Shown piece after piece: positions 21,546-33,017 of a DNA stretch of 64,000 nt. Under the pieces are notes generated by a model. The model did no database searches. It was not told the origin of the DNA and worked only from the letters and a program-made list of their open reading frames with translations. The translations under genes and the position numbers were made by a program. This stretch comes from Okapia johnstoni (lineage: Eukaryota; Chordata; Mammalia; Artiodactyla; Giraffidae). Every line of letters starts with the position of its first letter. Position 1 is the stretch's first letter. The stretch is taken from contig CM044315.1 of assembly GCA_024291935.2 (NCBI GenBank), forward strand, positions 78,908,385 to 78,972,384, written 5' to 3'.

Positions 21546-22568
21546 TCTGAAGGGCTAACCATCACTCATTTTTTATATTTCTCTAGAAGACATTAAAACT
21601 ATCTTTAAATTATGTTATAATTTAAAAGTTAATCTGATGACTGATTAGAGTTTCACTTAACAATACACTAATTGGGGAAGGACTGACATCCAGGAGCATG
21701 TTATCTGTCTCCATTTAGTCAAATATTCCTTTATACCTCTAGAAATTATTATGTGCTGATAACTAAGTTCTGGAGGCACATAAGCAAATATCCAAGAATC
21801 TGTTTTGTAGTCAGACACTGCCATCCTGCAGCTTGATGGTCAGTCTGAAGAAAATTGAAATGATGTCCAGGCAGCCCCATGGAAGAAATTTATCAGAGAT
21901 ATAAAGCTTGAGATTTTTACTGAATTTTGCTGCATCAAGTAAAGTATATAGAAAACAAGGTTATGAAACTCAGAATGAGGTTTGAGGAAAAGGCTGCCAA
22001 AAACATGCAATCAGTGAGGTCATGGAACAGGTTTGATTTGCCTTTGTATTCTCTACTCTGGCACACACTGGCAAACAATGAGTACTTGTTGAATGTCTGT
22101 TGAGAATAAATGAATAAATTAATGAATAAATACTCATTTTCAGTCCTAACCTTAAATTGTTGGCCACATCAAAGATGTGTTTTGATCATTGTTATGATAC
22201 ACAGGCTTCCACGGATGATTCATTTTAATGCTCATATTATTTGAATGATTGGTCACTAGATTTTTCATTAGCATCAACGGTATTTTACATTCAAGTTTAA
22301 ATGATGACAGAATCACTAAAAATGACATAAATTTAACAGCATTAAAAGTATGCTTACTAAAAAAAAAAGTATGCTCACTGGCTTTCCCCTTCTCCCCCGG
22401 ACCTCCCACCTGGATATCTGTCAATGTCACCATAAACCAACCTAGTCCATATGGCAGTAGAATAAAACGAAAACTCATATAGATTATCTGCCAGAGGTGA
22501 AGACAGGAAAAAAAAAAGTGCTTACGATCAGCCCAACATATTGAGATACAATTCTATAGAAAATTGTG
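21546..22568. other. unassigned sequence; MIR/L2-like tail 22010-22130
   Basis: Largely unassigned. 22010-22130 (gagtacttgttgaatgtctg, aataaatgaataaattaatg) resembles an ancient-repeat tail. No coding region is supported. Confidence 0.35.
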
Positions 22569-22796
22569 TTTAAAAAGCAGAATATAGGGACTTCCCTGGT
22601 GGTCCAGTGGTTAAGAATCCACCTTCCAATACAGGGAATGAGGTTCAATCCCTGTTTAGAGAACTAAGATCCCACTTGCCTCACGGCAGCTAAGCTCACA
22701 TGCCTCAACTAGAGAGAAGCCTGTGCACTGCAACTAAGATCTGATGTGGCCAAAAATAAATAAATAAATAAATGTATATTTAAAAAGCAGAATATA
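22569..22796 (+). mobile_element. CHR-2-type SINE with perfect 18-bp TSD
   Basis: SINE body 22587-22778: 'gggacttccctggtggtcca' head, 'aactaagatcccacttgcct' body, (taaa)n tail. It is flanked by tttaaaaagcagaatata at 22569-22586 and 22779-22796, identical over 18 bp. Confidence 0.93.
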
Positions 22797-22812
22797 AAAT
22801 CACATCCACACA

Positions 22813-22962
22813 GTGATTATGGGACTTCCCTGGTGGTCCAGTGGTTGAGACTCCACGCTTCCATTGCAGGGGGTATAGGTTTGATCCCTGATTGGGGAAC
22901 TAGGATCCTGCATGCTGCAGGGTGTGCCAAAAAAAACTCCAACCAAACAAACGGTGATTATG
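22813..22962 (+). mobile_element. CHR-2-type SINE, short
   Basis: Head 'gggacttccctggtggtcca' and 'tttgatccctgattggggaa', ending in an A-rich tail. Flanked by gtgattatg at 22813-22821 and 22954-22962. Confidence 0.88.
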
Positions 22963-23557
22963 ATGATAAAACAAATCAAGTTTGCATATGGTAACAGTCA
23001 TATGTTCTTTCTGCTGTTCGGCATCTATTTTATTTTTTTCCTAATGCATATACGTTTGAAAGGAAATTGCTTCTCACCAGTTCTCAGCCATGTTTTGAGT
23101 TCTGATAATTTAGGTCAATCTAAACATCACTTTCTTGACCATAGTGGTTGGCTCAGGGATGGGCAGGTAAACTAATTGGAGCCCACTTGCTAGGGCTTGA
23201 TGAGGTGTAAGAGTGTGGGATCTAGAACTTCTGCAGCTGTTTTCCTACCACACTGGGAGGGCCTAGGACTTGCTAAGGTCACCAGACAGAGCCTGAGGAT
23301 AAAGTAAGGCAGTGGTAGGCAGAATAGTGTAGTTGAAAGAAACTTGGTACTTGGTGATTTAGTTCAAGCTGTTGGATGAAGCCTCATATGAAACTGTACT
23401 TTTCAACAATTCCTTTATTGTTTATTGCTCTTTGTCATTTGCCCGTGAAATAGCTGATAGAGATGCAGGCAAGGATTTGAAGAGAACACAGGAAAATGAA
23501 GAGAGTTTTGATTTGTTGCAGTGGTGGGACTGAGAGTAAATTTTTCTTTCTTTGATT
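22963..23557. other. unassigned intergenic sequence
   Basis: No gene, RNA or repeat identified. Confidence 0.3.
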
Positions 23558-23820
23558 TCTACTAATATTGTCGCTTATTTATTTATGGCTGCACTGAGTC
23601 TTCACTGTGGCGCTCAGGATCTTTCGCTGAAGCACGTGGGCGTCTCTGTAGTGGTAGCCCATCGGCTTCAGAGCTCACACTAAGCAGCTTTGTTTTGCAA
23701 GCTGTCTTAGTTGCCCCATGGCATGTGGGATCTTAGTTTCCCAGCCAGAGATAGAACCCGTGTCCCCTGCATTGGCAGGTGGATTCTTAACCATTGGACC
23801 ACCAGGGAAGTCTCTACTAA
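23558..23820 (-). mobile_element. CHR-2-type SINE, antisense
   Basis: 'ccccatggcatgtgggatct', 'cccctgcattggcaggtgga' and 'accattggaccaccagggaa' in antisense order. tctactaa at 23558-23565 and 23813-23820 is the probable duplication. Confidence 0.88.
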
Positions 23821-23844
23821 CTTTGTTAAATGACTGACAAGGGT

Positions 23845-25366
23845 TTCTGGATATTCATGTTCAGTTCAGGTCAGTCGCTCAGTTGTGTCTGACTCTTTGT
23901 GACCCCATGGACTGCAACACGCGAGGCCTCCCTGTCCATCACCAACTCCCTGAGTTTACCCAAACTGATCTCCACTGAGTCAGTGATGCCATCCAACCAT
24001 CTCATCTTCTGTCATCCCTTTCTCCTCCCGCCTTCAATCTTTCCCAGCATCAGGGTCTTTTCAAATGAGTCAGCTCTTTGCATCAGGTGGCCAAAGTATT
24101 GGAGTTTCAGCTTCAACATCAGATCTTCCAATGAACACCCAGGACTGATCTCCTTTAGGATGGACTGATTGGATCTCCTTTCAGTCCAAGGGACTCTCAA
24201 GAGTCTTCTCCAACACCACACTTCAAAAGCATCAATTCTTCAGTGTTCAGCTTTCTTTATAGTCCAACTCACATCCATATATGACTGTTGGAAAAACCAT
24301 AGCTTTGACTAGACAGACCTTTTTTGGCAAAGTAATGTCTCTGCTTTTTAATAAGCTGTCTAGGTTTGTCATAGCTTTTCTTCCAAGGAGCAAACGTCTT
24401 TTAATTTCATGGCTGCAGTCACCATCTGCAGTGATTTGGGAGCCCAAATACATAGTCTGCCACTGTTTCCACTGTTTGCCCATCTATTTGCCATGAAGTG
24501 ATGGGACCAGAAGCCATGATCTTAGTTTCTGAATGTTGAGTTTTAAGCCAACTTTTTCACTCTCCTCTTTCACTTTCATCAAGAGGCTCTTTAGTTCTTC
24601 TTCCCTTTCTGCCATAAGGGTGGTATCATCTGCGTATCCGAGGTTATTGATATTTCTCCAGGCAATCTTGATTCCAGCGTGTGCTTCCTCCAGCCCAGCA
24701 TTCTCATGATGTACTCTGCATATAAGTTAAATAAGCAGGGTGACAATGTACAGCCTTGATGTACTCCTTTTCCTATTTGGAACCAGTCTGTTGTTCCACA
24801 TCCAGTTCTAACTGTTGCTTCCTGACCTGCATGCAGATTTCTCGGGAGGCAGGTCAGGTGGTCTGGTATTCCCATCTCTTTCAGAATTTTCCAGTTTGTT
24901 GTGATCCACACAGTCAAAGGCTTTGGCGTAGTCAATGTAGCAGAAATAGATGTTTTTCTGGAACTCTCTTGCTTTTTCAAGGATCCAGTGGATGTTGGCA
25001 ATTTGATCTCTGGTTCGTCTGGCTTGTCTAAAACCAGCTTGAACATCTGAAAATTCACAGTTCACGTATTGTTGAAGCCTGGCTTGGAGAATTTTGAGCA
25101 TTACTTTGCTAGCGTGAGAGATGAGTGCAATTGTGCGGTAGTTTGAGCATTCTTTGGCATTGTCTTTCTTTGGGATTGGAATGAAAACTGACCTTTTCCA
25201 GTCCTGTGACCACTGCTGAGTTTTCCAAATCTGCTGGCATATTGAGTGCAGCACTTTCACAGCATCATCTCTTGGGATTTGAAATAGCTCAACTGGTATT
25301 CCATCACCTCCTCTAGCTTTGTTCATAGTGATGCTTCCTAAGGCCCACTTGACTTCTGGATATTCA
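23845..25366 (-). mobile_element. BovB LINE, 1.5 kb, with perfect 13-bp TSD
   Basis: Element 23858-25353 lies between two copies of ttctggatattca (23845-23857, 25354-25366). On the minus strand it carries KARGGDGIPVELFQIPRDD, WSQDWKRSVFIPIPKKD, FCYIDYAKAFDCVDHNKLEN (RT motif A region) and the C-terminal block. The first about 190 codons are open, then frameshifts and stops break it. 5'-truncated, without endonuclease. Confidence 0.95.
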
Positions 25367-26860
25367 AAAAAAGTCTTAAAAGGCAAAAGGTCATAACAGA
25401 CATAGTATTATAAATCCTGTATGTTTATAATGTAGAATTTGCATAAATATTATGATACTTCTATTAATTCTCACATTAAGCATGAAAAGTAGGAAGCTCA
25501 GTCTTAGACCACATGCTCTCAGGCTGAAAGCAAGGTCATACAAGTGCACATAGTGAATATTTCACTTAACCAGTGGCCTAGTATGCCACCCTTTCCAAAT
25601 CTTAATAGAAAAACAAAGAATAAAAGCACTAAATTTGGGTTGGTCAGTTTTACCAAGTATCAGTACACTAGGAGAACAGCAGACTTTTCACATGTAACCA
25701 TGCTTCTTCATCTTCCTCTCAGATCCCTGCATCGCCACTACCACTGTTGAACACCAGCCCCAGCTCCCAGGAGTTGGAGCTGAGCCTCTCTCTCTGGCAT
25801 CCTCCTTTATGAAGTATGGTGCAAGGTAGTCCCTTACCCCCTTCAGCTGTCAGAGAGCTGCATTTCAAAGATCCTTTTGGTTTCTGATTACTTAGGTGAA
25901 GAGGGAGAATACAAGACAGAAGAAGGATGCCAGGGACAGAGAAAGGAGTGAAGAGTGTCAAGAGCCTCTTTAAGTAAAAATGCTTAAAGTGAAGGATGCT
26001 AAGAAGTGACAGAAATACTTTGTCTTTACAAAGATGAAGCAGTTTTTAAAGGTAACACAAGCTTCTTTGAAATATTATTGGATTTTGTTAACATTGTCCC
26101 TAAAATACAGTATATGTAAATTAACAGAAGTACCCTTAGGAATGAAAAAAAGGTAAGACCTTGTAATTTCAGTTCCTCACTTTGCATGTGGACATCAGCC
26201 AAGGGACCTTTGGTTGTGCTGAATAGCAGAGCCAGTCTACCCCTTCTGAGGGCTTCTCCATCTCAATTATGGCCATCATATTAGACACTTTGAGGTTACA
26301 TCTTTGAGTTTGACCCATTCGGTTTGATTCCAGCATCAAAGCCTTTATCACTTCTCACTGAATCACTATTTCTATTAATATTTATGCTCAAAACTCTTAA
26401 ATATTTAGCTTCTGTACAAAAATCACACAGCAAAAACCTGCACTCTGATTTAAAACTTGACTATAATAGTGAGTCACAGAGTTTAAAAGGATCTGAAAAT
26501 GTGAGTTTTTTCCTGGACTGTTTACAGAAGCTTCATGTGTTTGACAATATAATTATACCATTTAGCTCATGCCTCCTCTTCACCTTTCCAGCACCCAGAC
26601 TTTTCCTCTCAAAATAACACATAACAGCACATTAGATTTTACTCAGGTATTTGACAAGAATTTTTTGATTGCCCATTTTGCTGAATCCTTGACTGCTAAG
26701 TATTCATGGTCTGCTAAAGGATATGGACACATAGGTGCTTTCTGTACAAAGTGACAGAGCTAGGAATACTATGCTCTCTTAGCCTAAGACAGGCATAAGG
26801 AGAGGAGAGTCTTCTTAGGCCGCAGGACAGGATAAAATAAATGGGAATTACCCAAGTAAG
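25367..26860. other. 1.5 kb of intergenic sequence with no recognised gene or repeat
   Basis: AT-rich, apparently low-copy DNA. Short frames (for example 26324-26617) lack any domain or splice context. I see no promoter-like GC-rich segment. Confidence 0.4.
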
Positions 26861-26861
26861 T

Positions 26862-27075
26862 AAAAGGTGTGGTAACTCAGACGGTAAAGCTTCCACCTGT
26901 AATGCAGGAGACCTGGGTTCGATTCCTGGGTTGGGAGGATCTCCTGGAGAAGGAACTGGAAACGCACTCCAGTATTCTTGCCTGGAGAATTCCATGGACA
27001 GAGGAACCTGGTGGGCTACAGTCCAGGGGGTCACAAAAGAGCTGGACATAACTGAGCTACTAACACACACATACC
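26862..27075 (+). mobile_element. Bov-tA SINE
   Basis: tRNA-like head (ctgggttcgattcctgggtt) and BovA body ending 'agctggacataactgagcta'. Flanking ccaagtaag (before) and cctaagtaag (after) suggest a duplication. Confidence 0.9.
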
Positions 27076-27177
27076 TAAGTAAGGATGGGGAGAAGGATCT
27101 TCTGAGTCAGAAGAAGCACCATATACAAGACTTGAGAATTAAGTTCACAGAAGTCATGGGTACTTGTCGCTTACTTG

Positions 27178-27722
27178 TTGTTGTTGTCGTTCCGTTGCCA
27201 AGTCATGTCCACCTGTTGGCGACCGCATGGATTCAGGTACCTCACCACCTCCTGGAGTTTGCCCAAGTTCATGTTCATTGAATTGGTGATGCCATCCAAC
27301 CATCTCATCCTCTGTCGTCCCCTTCTCCTCCTGCCTTCAATCTTTCCCAGCATCAGAGTCTTTTTCAGTGAGTCAGCTCTTTGCATCAGGTGGCCAAAGT
27401 ATTGGAGCTTCAGCTTCAGCATCAGTCCTTCCAATGAGTATTCAGAATTGATTTCCTTTAAGATTGACTGGTTTGATCTCCTAGCTGTTCAAGGGACTCT
27501 CAAGAGTCTTCTCCAGCACCACAGTTCGAAAGCATCAATTCTTCAGCACTCAGCCTTCTTTATGGTCCAGCTCTCATTGGACTATACATGACTACTAGAA
27601 AGACCATAGCCTTGACTATATGGACCTTTGTTGGCAAAGTGATGTCTTTGCTTTTTAATACGCTGTCTAGGTTTGTCATAGCTTTCCTGCCAAGAACCAG
27701 TTGTTTTCTAATTTCATGACTG
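27178..27722 (-). mobile_element. BovB LINE 3' portion
   Basis: Starts with a gttgttgttgtcgttccg tail complement and continues through the antisense C-terminal BovB coding region to about 'ctaatttcatgactgcagtt'. Older variant of the family, with stops. Confidence 0.9.
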
Positions 27723-27745
27723 CAGTTGTTTATTTAGCAAGGCCA

Positions 27746-27983
27746 AATCATACCTGTGGCTACCCAGGAGGCGCACTGGTAAAGAATCCACCTGCTAATG
27801 CAAGAGACTCAAGAGATGCGGGTTCGATCCATGGGTCAGGAAGATTCCCTGGAGAGGGAATTGGCAACCCACTCCAGTATTCTTGCCTGAAAAATCCCAT
27901 GGACAGAGGAGCCTGGAGAGCTACAGTCCATAGTGGTCACAAAGAGTTGGACATGACTGAGAAACTGAGCACACAATCATACC
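27746..27983 (+). mobile_element. Bov-tA SINE with TSD
   Basis: Head 'cgcactggtaaagaatccac' and 'gcgggttcgatccatgggtc', BovA body to 'gttggacatgactgagaaac'. aatcatacc at 27746-27754 and 27975-27983 flank it. Confidence 0.92.
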
Positions 27984-28346
27984 AGAAGGAGTGGGGACAG
28001 GATAGGTCAGGGGATAGTGACTACGCTTTACTCACTGTGTTTTAAATTGCATAAGACCCATGAATGGATCATTAAAACAATATACTTTTTGGAAAGAGAT
28101 AGAGTAGAAATAGATACAATAGAAATAGAGATAGATAGATAGAATACAAAATTATGAATGTAAAATTAAGTACAAAAACACATCGAAATAGCTTCAGTTA
28201 AAAGTAATAATCTTTTGCCCAAGTTTTAGACCTGAACCAGTTTTAGACCTGGAACCTATTGACTGAAAGGTAACTGAGTTCCCAGGGAGAAGGACCCTGC
28301 CACACCATAGCAAATATATGCAATAATGATTCCCCCAACTCATTCT
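27984..28346. other. unassigned sequence with short GATA-like repeat
   Basis: A short imperfect (gata)n tract lies at about 28125-28142. No gene is recognised. Confidence 0.35.
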
Positions 28347-28502
28347 TTAAAGAGATCTGTTGGGATTGGGAGGGATGTGGGAGGGGGGTTCAGGATGGGG
28401 AACACCTGTAAACCCATGGCAAAAACCACTACAATATTGTAAAGTAATTAGCCCCCAACTAAAATAAATAAATTTATTAAAAAAAAATAAAGAGACCTGT
28501 GA
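28347..28502 (+). mobile_element. L1 3' end fragment with near-perfect TSD
   Basis: About 130 bp of ruminant L1 3'UTR: 'gggaggggggttcaggatgg', 'aaaccactacaatattgtaa', then an A-rich tail. Flanked by taaagagatctgt (about 28347) and taaagagacctgt (about 28489), one mismatch. Confidence 0.9.
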
Positions 28503-28520
28503 CCATTTATTTGAATAACC

Positions 28521-28923
28521 ATGTTGGACTCTAAAGAAAGCTGAAGAATTGATGCATTTGAACTGTGGTGTTGGAGAAAACTCTTGAGAGTCCCTTGGAC
28601 TGCAAGGAGATCAAACCAGTCAATCCTAAAGGAAATCAGTCCTGAATATTCATTGGAGGGACTGGTGCTGAAGCTGAAGCTCCAATACTTTGGGCACCTG
28701 ATGAGAAGAGCTGACTCCTTGGAAAAGAGCCTGATGCTGGGAAAGACTGAAGGCAGGAGGAGAAGGGGATGACAGAGGATGAGATGATTGGATGGCATCA
28801 CTGACTTAATGGACATGAGTTTGAGCAAGCTCTGGGAGTTGGTGATGGACAGGGAAGCCTGGCATGCTGCAGTCCATGGGGTCACAAAGAGTTGGACACA
28901 ACTGAGCGGCTGAACTGAACTGA
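28521..28923 (+). mobile_element. BovB LINE 3' end
   Basis: From 'tggactctaaagaaagctga' to 'ggctgaactgaactga'. C-terminal BovB block in sense with few changes. Confidence 0.92.
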
Positions 28924-29639
28924 TACTGAGAAGGGGTGACTAACAGATATTTTGAGGACTTTCGGACACAGGGTTGAATTAATATTGATACCCAGAACCC
29001 TGAGGTATCATCATGACCCCCATATCAGAGTGGGGGCACATGGAAGTCAGGTAATCAGTGGATCCTGGACACGTTCCACACTACAGTGGATCCACAGGAG
29101 ACATGGACCCATCTAGACATTTCTAGTCATTTCCCTGGTCCTCAAATGTATAGTTGGAGTTGATGTTCTTGGCAGTTGGGTAACCCTCACATTGGGTCCT
29201 TGGTCTGTGGGATAAGAGTTATCCTAGTAGGAAAGGCTAAGGGGAAGCTTCTGAAAATGCCCCATGTATCCTTTGTGTCTGTGGAGCGGGTGGTGGCTGG
29301 AGGAAATTAGTGTCACCTTTAAAGATCAAAAGAATGCAAAGGTTACATGCTATGATGATCTCCTACTTTAACTCTGTTTAATTCACTAGTGTAGACCCTG
29401 CAGAAACTAGAGGATTTTACTTTATCTGTAGATTACTTCAAACCAAGATTGGTTGGTAGATTACTCCACCAAGTGGCAGCCTCAGTTGTAACTGCCATAC
29501 CAGACAGTATCATTGCTACATTAGGTTAACATGGTTTCAGGAACATATTGTGTAGCCTTTGAACTGATAAATGCATTCTCTTCTATCCTAATCAAGAAAG
29601 AGGATCAGGAAGAGTTTTGCTTACATGAAACACAGTTAT
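28924..29639. other. unassigned intergenic sequence
   Basis: No gene or repeat identified. It precedes the heavily nested block. Confidence 0.3.
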
Positions 29640-29724
29640 TGTTGTGGGGTTTGCCAGAGAAACAGCACCATTATATATATATATATGTATATATAAATTT
29701 TTATTTTTATCTATCTATCTATTT
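29640..29724. repeat. LTR-like ancient repeat, segment 1 (with AT/TATC tract)
   Basis: 'gggtttgccagagaaacagc' start motif followed by a (ta)n and (tatc)n tract at about 29671-29722. Further segments are at about 30060-30089, 30306-30344 and 34078-34460. Confidence 0.6.
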
Positions 29725-30059
29725 AAAAAGCAAGATTGGACATCCCTGGTGGTCCAGTGGTTAAGAATCCACATGCTAATGCAGGGGATGTGGGTTCAAT
29801 CCCTGATCCAGGAAGATCCCACATGCTGTGGAGTGACTAAGCCCCTGTGCCGTAACTGCTGAGCCTGTGTGCTCCAACTATCGAGCTCAAATGCCCTAGA
29901 GCCCGTGCTCCGCAACAAGAGAAGCCACCACAATGAGAAGTTTGTGCACCACAACTAGACAGTAGCCTCTGCTCACTGCAGCTAGAGAAAGCTCCCACAC
30001 ACCAACAAAGACCCAGTGCAGCCAAAAATAAACAGATAATTTTTTTAAAAGCCAAGATT
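29725..30059 (+). mobile_element. CHR-2-type SINE with TSD
   Basis: Long CHR-2: 'catccctggtggtccagtgg' head, internal 'cgagctcaaatgccctagag' and 'gctccgcaacaagagaagcc', tail 'aataaacagataa'. aaaagcaagatt (about 29726) and aaaagccaagatt (about 30047) flank it, differing by one base. Confidence 0.92.
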
Positions 30060-30087
30060 TATCATAAGGAATTAGCTCACATGGTGT

Positions 30088-30305
30088 TGGGCTTCCCTGG
30101 TAGCTCAGTGGTAAAGAATCCACCTGCAATACATGAGACACGAGAGACTCAAATTCGATCTCTGGGTCAGGAAGATCCCCTAGAGGAGGAAATGGCAACC
30201 CACTCCAGTGTTCTTGCCTGGAAAATGCTATGGACAGAGGAGCGTGGTGGGCTATAGACCATAAAGTCACAAAGAGTCAGATACGACTGAGGGACTGAAC
30301 AGGCA
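30088..30305 (+). mobile_element. Bov-tA SINE
   Basis: 'ggcttccctggtagctcagt' head and body to 'gtcagatacgactgagggac'. It splits the LTR-like repeat between 'attagctcacatggtgttgg' and 'tacagattttgtgaagttcc'. Confidence 0.92.
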
Positions 30306-30344
30306 CATACAATATTACAGATTTTGTGAAGTTCCAAGATGTAA

Positions 30345-30750
30345 CTGAATGCAGAATTCCAGAGAGTAGTAAAGAGAGATAAAACCTTTAGGTTTTATAA
30401 ACCTAAAGTGAAATAAACCTTTAAAGTTAAAGTGATAAAACCTTTAAGTGAACAATGCAAAGAAATAGAAGAAAACGATAGAATGTGAAAGACTAGAGAT
30501 TTCTTCAAGAAAATTGGAGGTATCAAGGGAATGTTTCATGCAAGGATGGGCATGATAAAGGACAGAAACGGTAAGGACATAACAGAAGCAGAGGATACTA
30601 AGAAGAGATGGCAAGAATACACAGAACGATTTAAAAAAGGTCTTAATAAGTCAGATAATCATGATGGTCTGGTCACTAACCTAGAGCTGGACACCCTGGA
30701 GTGTGAAGTCAAGTGGGCCTTAGGAAGCATTACTATGAACAAAGCTAGCA
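30345..30750 (+). mobile_element. BovB LINE (outer sense copy), segment 1
   Basis: Region between endonuclease and RT: 'tgcagaattccagagagtag', 'gactagagatttcttcaaga', 'ggacagaaacggtaaggaca', 'catgatggtctggtcactaa'. A small rearranged stretch with repeated aacctttaa lies at 30380-30450. The frame 30531-30761 is open. Continues at 31512. Confidence 0.9.
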
Positions 30751-30960
30751 TAGTAGTATAGTGTAGTGTTAGTTGATCAGTTGTGTCCAACTCTTTGCGA
30801 CCCCGTGGACTGTAGCCAGCCAGGCTCCTCTGTCCATGGAATTCTCCAGGCAAGAATACTGGAGTGGTTGGCCATTTCCTTCTCCAGGGACCCATGGATT
30901 GAACCTGTGTCGGCCGCATTGCAGGCAGATTCTTTACTGTCTGAGCCACCAGGGAAGCCC
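30751..30960 (-). mobile_element. Bov-tA SINE, antisense, within the outer BovB
   Basis: 'gttgtgtccaactctttgcg', 'aagaatactggagtggttgg' and 'tgagccaccagggaagccca' give an antisense Bov-tA including its tRNA-like head. A tagtatagtgtagtgttag stretch precedes it. Confidence 0.9.
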
Positions 30961-31511
30961 AAATGTAATGTTAAGTGCTATGTAAGTTGAAGATGATTGG
31001 CAAATTTAAATGGTTTTTTTGGAATTTCATGGAATTTTTTTTTCAAATATTTTCCATCCTTTGATTGAATCCATGGATATGCAGATACGAAGGGCCGATT
31101 ATGTTCGTTTCTCCAAATGTGAAATTCCTAGCAAATATATAATACCATATACAGTTTCAAATTAAATTCACAGGGTTTTTTTTTGATTGATTTTGTTTTA
31201 ACCTGTCACGTAACATACTGCCATGAGTCTTCGGATGTGGCATCTAACCAAAAAAAGCTGCAAATGGTCACTCTCTGTATGAGAGATGTAAATACATAAG
31301 GTGACAAGATTTTTGTGGACTATTTTTAAAATATGACAAATAGCATTATCAACATGATTTATATATTATGTATACAATACAGACCATCTCCATATCAACA
31401 GTTATGTAAGGGGAACACTAGAAAATAAAAATTTTTTAATGTTCTTAAGCAATTGAATATTTTATCTGAAGAGCCTATGATATAAAAATTAGAATCAAAG
31501 TTTTGCTTTTT
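30961..31511. repeat. MER2-like Tigger fragment (to about 31107) and unassigned filler
   Basis: 30961-31107: 'taatgttaagtgctatgtaa', 'attttccatcctttgattga', 'gatacgaagggccgattatg' match the terminal part of a MER2-type Tigger DNA transposon. 31108-31511 is AT-rich and unassigned. This older material sits between two BovB parts that are almost contiguous in the BovB order. Confidence 0.65.
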
Positions 31512-31915
31512 GTATGCATGGGAATTCCAGCTGAGTTATTTCAGATCCTAAAGGATGATGTTGCAAAAGTGATGCACTCACTATGCTAGCAAATTTGGAA
31601 AACTCAGGGGTGGCCACAGGACTGGAAAAGGTCAGTTTTCATTCCAGTCCCAAAAAAGGGCAATGTCAAAGAATGTTCAAACTACCATACAGTTGTGCTC
31701 ATTTCATATGCTAGCAAAGTAATGCTCAAAATCCTCCAAGTTAGGCTTCAGCAGTACGTGAACTGAGAACTTTCAGATGTACAAGCTAGATTTAGAAAAG
31801 GCAAAGGAACCAGAGATCAAATTGCCAACATCAGCTGGATCATAGAAAAAGCAAGAGAGTTCCAGAAAAACATCTCCTTCTGCTTCATTGACTATGCTAA
31901 AGCCCTTGACTGTAT
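31512..31915 (+). mobile_element. BovB LINE (outer sense copy), segment 2
   Basis: Resumes at gggaattccagctgagttat and runs to 'cttcattgactatgctaaag' (RT motif A region). Broken at 31916 by an antisense BovB. Several stops. Confidence 0.9.
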
Positions 31916-33017
31916 CAGTTCAGTTCAGTTCAGTCACTCAGTCGTGTCCAACTCTTTCCGACCCCATGAACCACAGCACACCAGGCCTCCCTGTTCATCA
32001 CCAACTGCCGGAGTCTACCCAAACCCGTGTTCATTGGGTCGGTGATGCCATCCATCCATCTCATCCTCTGTCGGCCCCTTCTCCTCCTTCCCCCAATCCT
32101 TCCCAGCATTAGGGTCTTTTCCAATGAGTCAACTCTTCGCATGAGGTGGCCAAAGTATTGGAGTTTCAGCTTCAGCATCAGTCCTTCCAATGAACACCCA
32201 TGACTGATCTCCTTTAGGATGGACTGGTTTGATCTCCTTGCAGTCCAAGGAACTCTCAAGAGTCTTCTCCAACACCACAGTTCAAAAGCATCACTTCTTC
32301 AGCACTCAGCTTTCTTTATAGTCCAACTCTCACATCCATACGTGACCACTGGAAAAACCATAGCCTTGACTAGACGGACCTTTGTTGGCAAAGTAATGTC
32401 TCTGCTTTTTATTATGCTGTCTAGGTTGGTCATGGGAGAAGGCAATGGCAACCCACTCCAGTACTCTTGCCTGGAAAATCCCATGGACGGAGGAGGCTAG
32501 TAGGCTGCAGTCCATGGGGTCGCTGAGAGTCAGACAGGACTGAGAGACTTCACTTTCACTTTTCACTTTCATGCATTGGAGAAGGAAATGGCAACCCACT
32601 CCAGTGTTTTTGCCTGGAGAATCCCAGGGACAGGGAAGCCTGATGGGCTGCCGTCTATGGGGTCGCACAGAGTCCGACACGACTGAAGTGACTTAGCAGC
32701 AGCAGCAGCAGCTAGGTTGGTCGTAACTTTCCTTCCAAGGAGTAAGCGTCTTTTAATTTCATGGCTGCAATCACCATCTGCAGTGATTTTGGAGCCCCCC
32801 AAAATAAAGTCAGCCACTGTTTCCCCATCTATTTGCCATGAAGTGATGGGACCGGATGCCATGATCTTAGTTTTCTGAATGTTGAGCTTTAAGCCAAATT
32901 TTTCACTCTCCTCTTTCTCTTTCATCAAGAGGCTCTTTAGTTCTTTTTACTTTCTGCTATAAGGGTGGTGTCATCTGCATATCTGAGGTTACTGATATTT
33001 CTCCCAACAATCTTGAT
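31916..33017 (-). mobile_element. BovB LINE inserted in sense BovB, itself split by BOV-A2
   Basis: Antisense BovB, starting at cagttcagttcagttcagtc. It has ttgactgtat (31906-31915) and ttgactatat (33018-33027) as target-site duplication. Minus-strand blocks such as RMRWMDGITDPMN and [13 protein letters not shown] are visible. The 32434-32711 BOV-A2 interrupts it. Confidence 0.93.
32421..32724 (+). mobile_element. BOV-A2 SINE with 13-bp TSD
   Basis: Dimeric BovA SINE without tRNA head: gagaaggcaatggcaaccca (first unit), gagaaggaaatggcaaccca (second unit), tail (agc)n. ctaggttggtcat at 32421-32433 and ctaggttggtcgt at 32712-32724 flank it, one mismatch. Confidence 0.95.
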
